A DNA stretch of 64,000 nt from Cephalopachus bancanus (taxonomy: Eukaryota; Chordata; Mammalia; Primates; Tarsiidae), in NCBI GenBank assembly GCA_027257055.1, contig JAPVLO010000968.1:310001-374000 (forward strand), written 5' to 3'. The notes under the pieces were generated by a model that was given only the letters and a program-made list of their open reading frames with translations, made no database searches and was not told the DNA's origin. The translations under genes were made by a program, and so were the position numbers. Of the stretch, positions 63,486 through 64,000 are shown one piece after another (the first letter of the stretch is position 1; the number at the start of each line of letters is the position of its first letter).

Positions 63486-64000
63486 CATGTTTTCTTTAAG
63501 TATTTCTTCAAGTTACATTTTATAATTACCAGATTTTTTTACTTTAAAAATTGAATTAAAAATCTAACTGGTATAATTTTTTTTTCAGAAATCAGATAAC
63601 AGGCAGTCTTGTATTTGTGTATAAATACAAGGACTGAGCTGAGTCCCAGTGGACTTGAATTAACTGGTCTTTACCTTCCCACAAGTAATATGATGTGCAG
63701 TCTAGGCTTAAAATCCACCCAGGTCAGATATCTCTTCTAATTACCAAAAAGGCCACCAGGGCTTCACAGTTTTCATAACTCACAATATGCGACACTTGAA
63801 CGAAAAAAATAAGTAGTTTGTCCCAAGGTGAATTTTAGTTTGGATCTAATTTGTATTACACTTCAGGAATGTGAGCAGAAGACAAATAAATATTTATATC
63901 AGATGGGAAATGTGACATTTTAAATAGTTAAATTGTTTGTATAATTTTGACAGCTGGAGGTTTCCTGATTAGATTCTGTTGTTATTATTTAAGCAACAGA

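Larger units (their letters stand above)
60640..64000 (+). other. IFTAP: IFTAP intron, running off the window
   Basis: No further coding exon recognised. Contains young Alus at 61119 and 62904 (a nested pair), an old Alu at 62598, and a MER5-like trace at about 62225-62340. 63.5-64.0 kb shows nothing recognisable. Confidence 0.7.

Overview
This is a stretch of primate nuclear DNA carrying the RAG locus (chromosome 11p12-13 in human). Three protein-coding genes are recognisable from their translations: RAG1 on the + strand (complete coding exon, 1433-4564), RAG2 on the - strand (complete coding exon, 18154-19736, but with a one-base frameshift), and the first coding exons of IFTAP (C11orf74, also called NWC) on the + strand, starting from a CpG island at about 20 kb and running off the right edge. 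Dimeric Alu elements make it a primate. Old AluJ-like copies coexist with about 15 copies of a younger, lineage-specific Alu that is neither the anthropoid AluS/AluY type nor the lemur/galago type I know. I infer a non-anthropoid haplorhine, most likely a tarsier; this is inference from repeat style, not from a search.

Layout. 1-1418 is the end of the RAG1 intron, closed by a good splice acceptor. 1419-4564 is the RAG1 coding exon and 4565 to about 7735 its long 3' UTR. 7.7-17.5 kb is intergenic DNA between the convergent RAG1 and RAG2 genes, made of old L2, MIR and L1 remnants, one 5'-truncated L1 with target-site duplications and one free left Alu monomer. 17.45-19.76 kb is the RAG2 coding exon with a 3' UTR that contains an AluJ. 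19.96-20.65 kb is a GC-rich promoter island between RAG2 and IFTAP, with a head-to-head pair of ZNF143/SBS-like motifs. From 20.7 kb to the end are IFTAP introns (the first also holds the upstream part of RAG2), rich in Alus, with coding exons at 35891-35993, 57609-57763 and 60573-60639, and a possible 72-base cassette exon at 59141-59212.

How the genes work together. RAG1 is the DDE transposase-like catalytic subunit and RAG2 the kelch/PHD regulatory subunit of the V(D)J recombinase of developing lymphocytes. IFTAP is an unrelated ciliary (intraflagellar-transport associated) protein whose promoter lies inside the RAG2 transcription unit, an arrangement conserved in mammals.

I did not find an undescribed multi-gene system. 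The observations most worth checking are the frameshift inside the RAG2 PHD finger, a near-consensus 12-spacer recombination signal upstream of RAG2, the inverted ZNF143-like repeat in the shared promoter, a candidate extra IFTAP exon with loss of the usual IFTAP start codon, and a hairpin built into the right arm of the young Alu subfamily.
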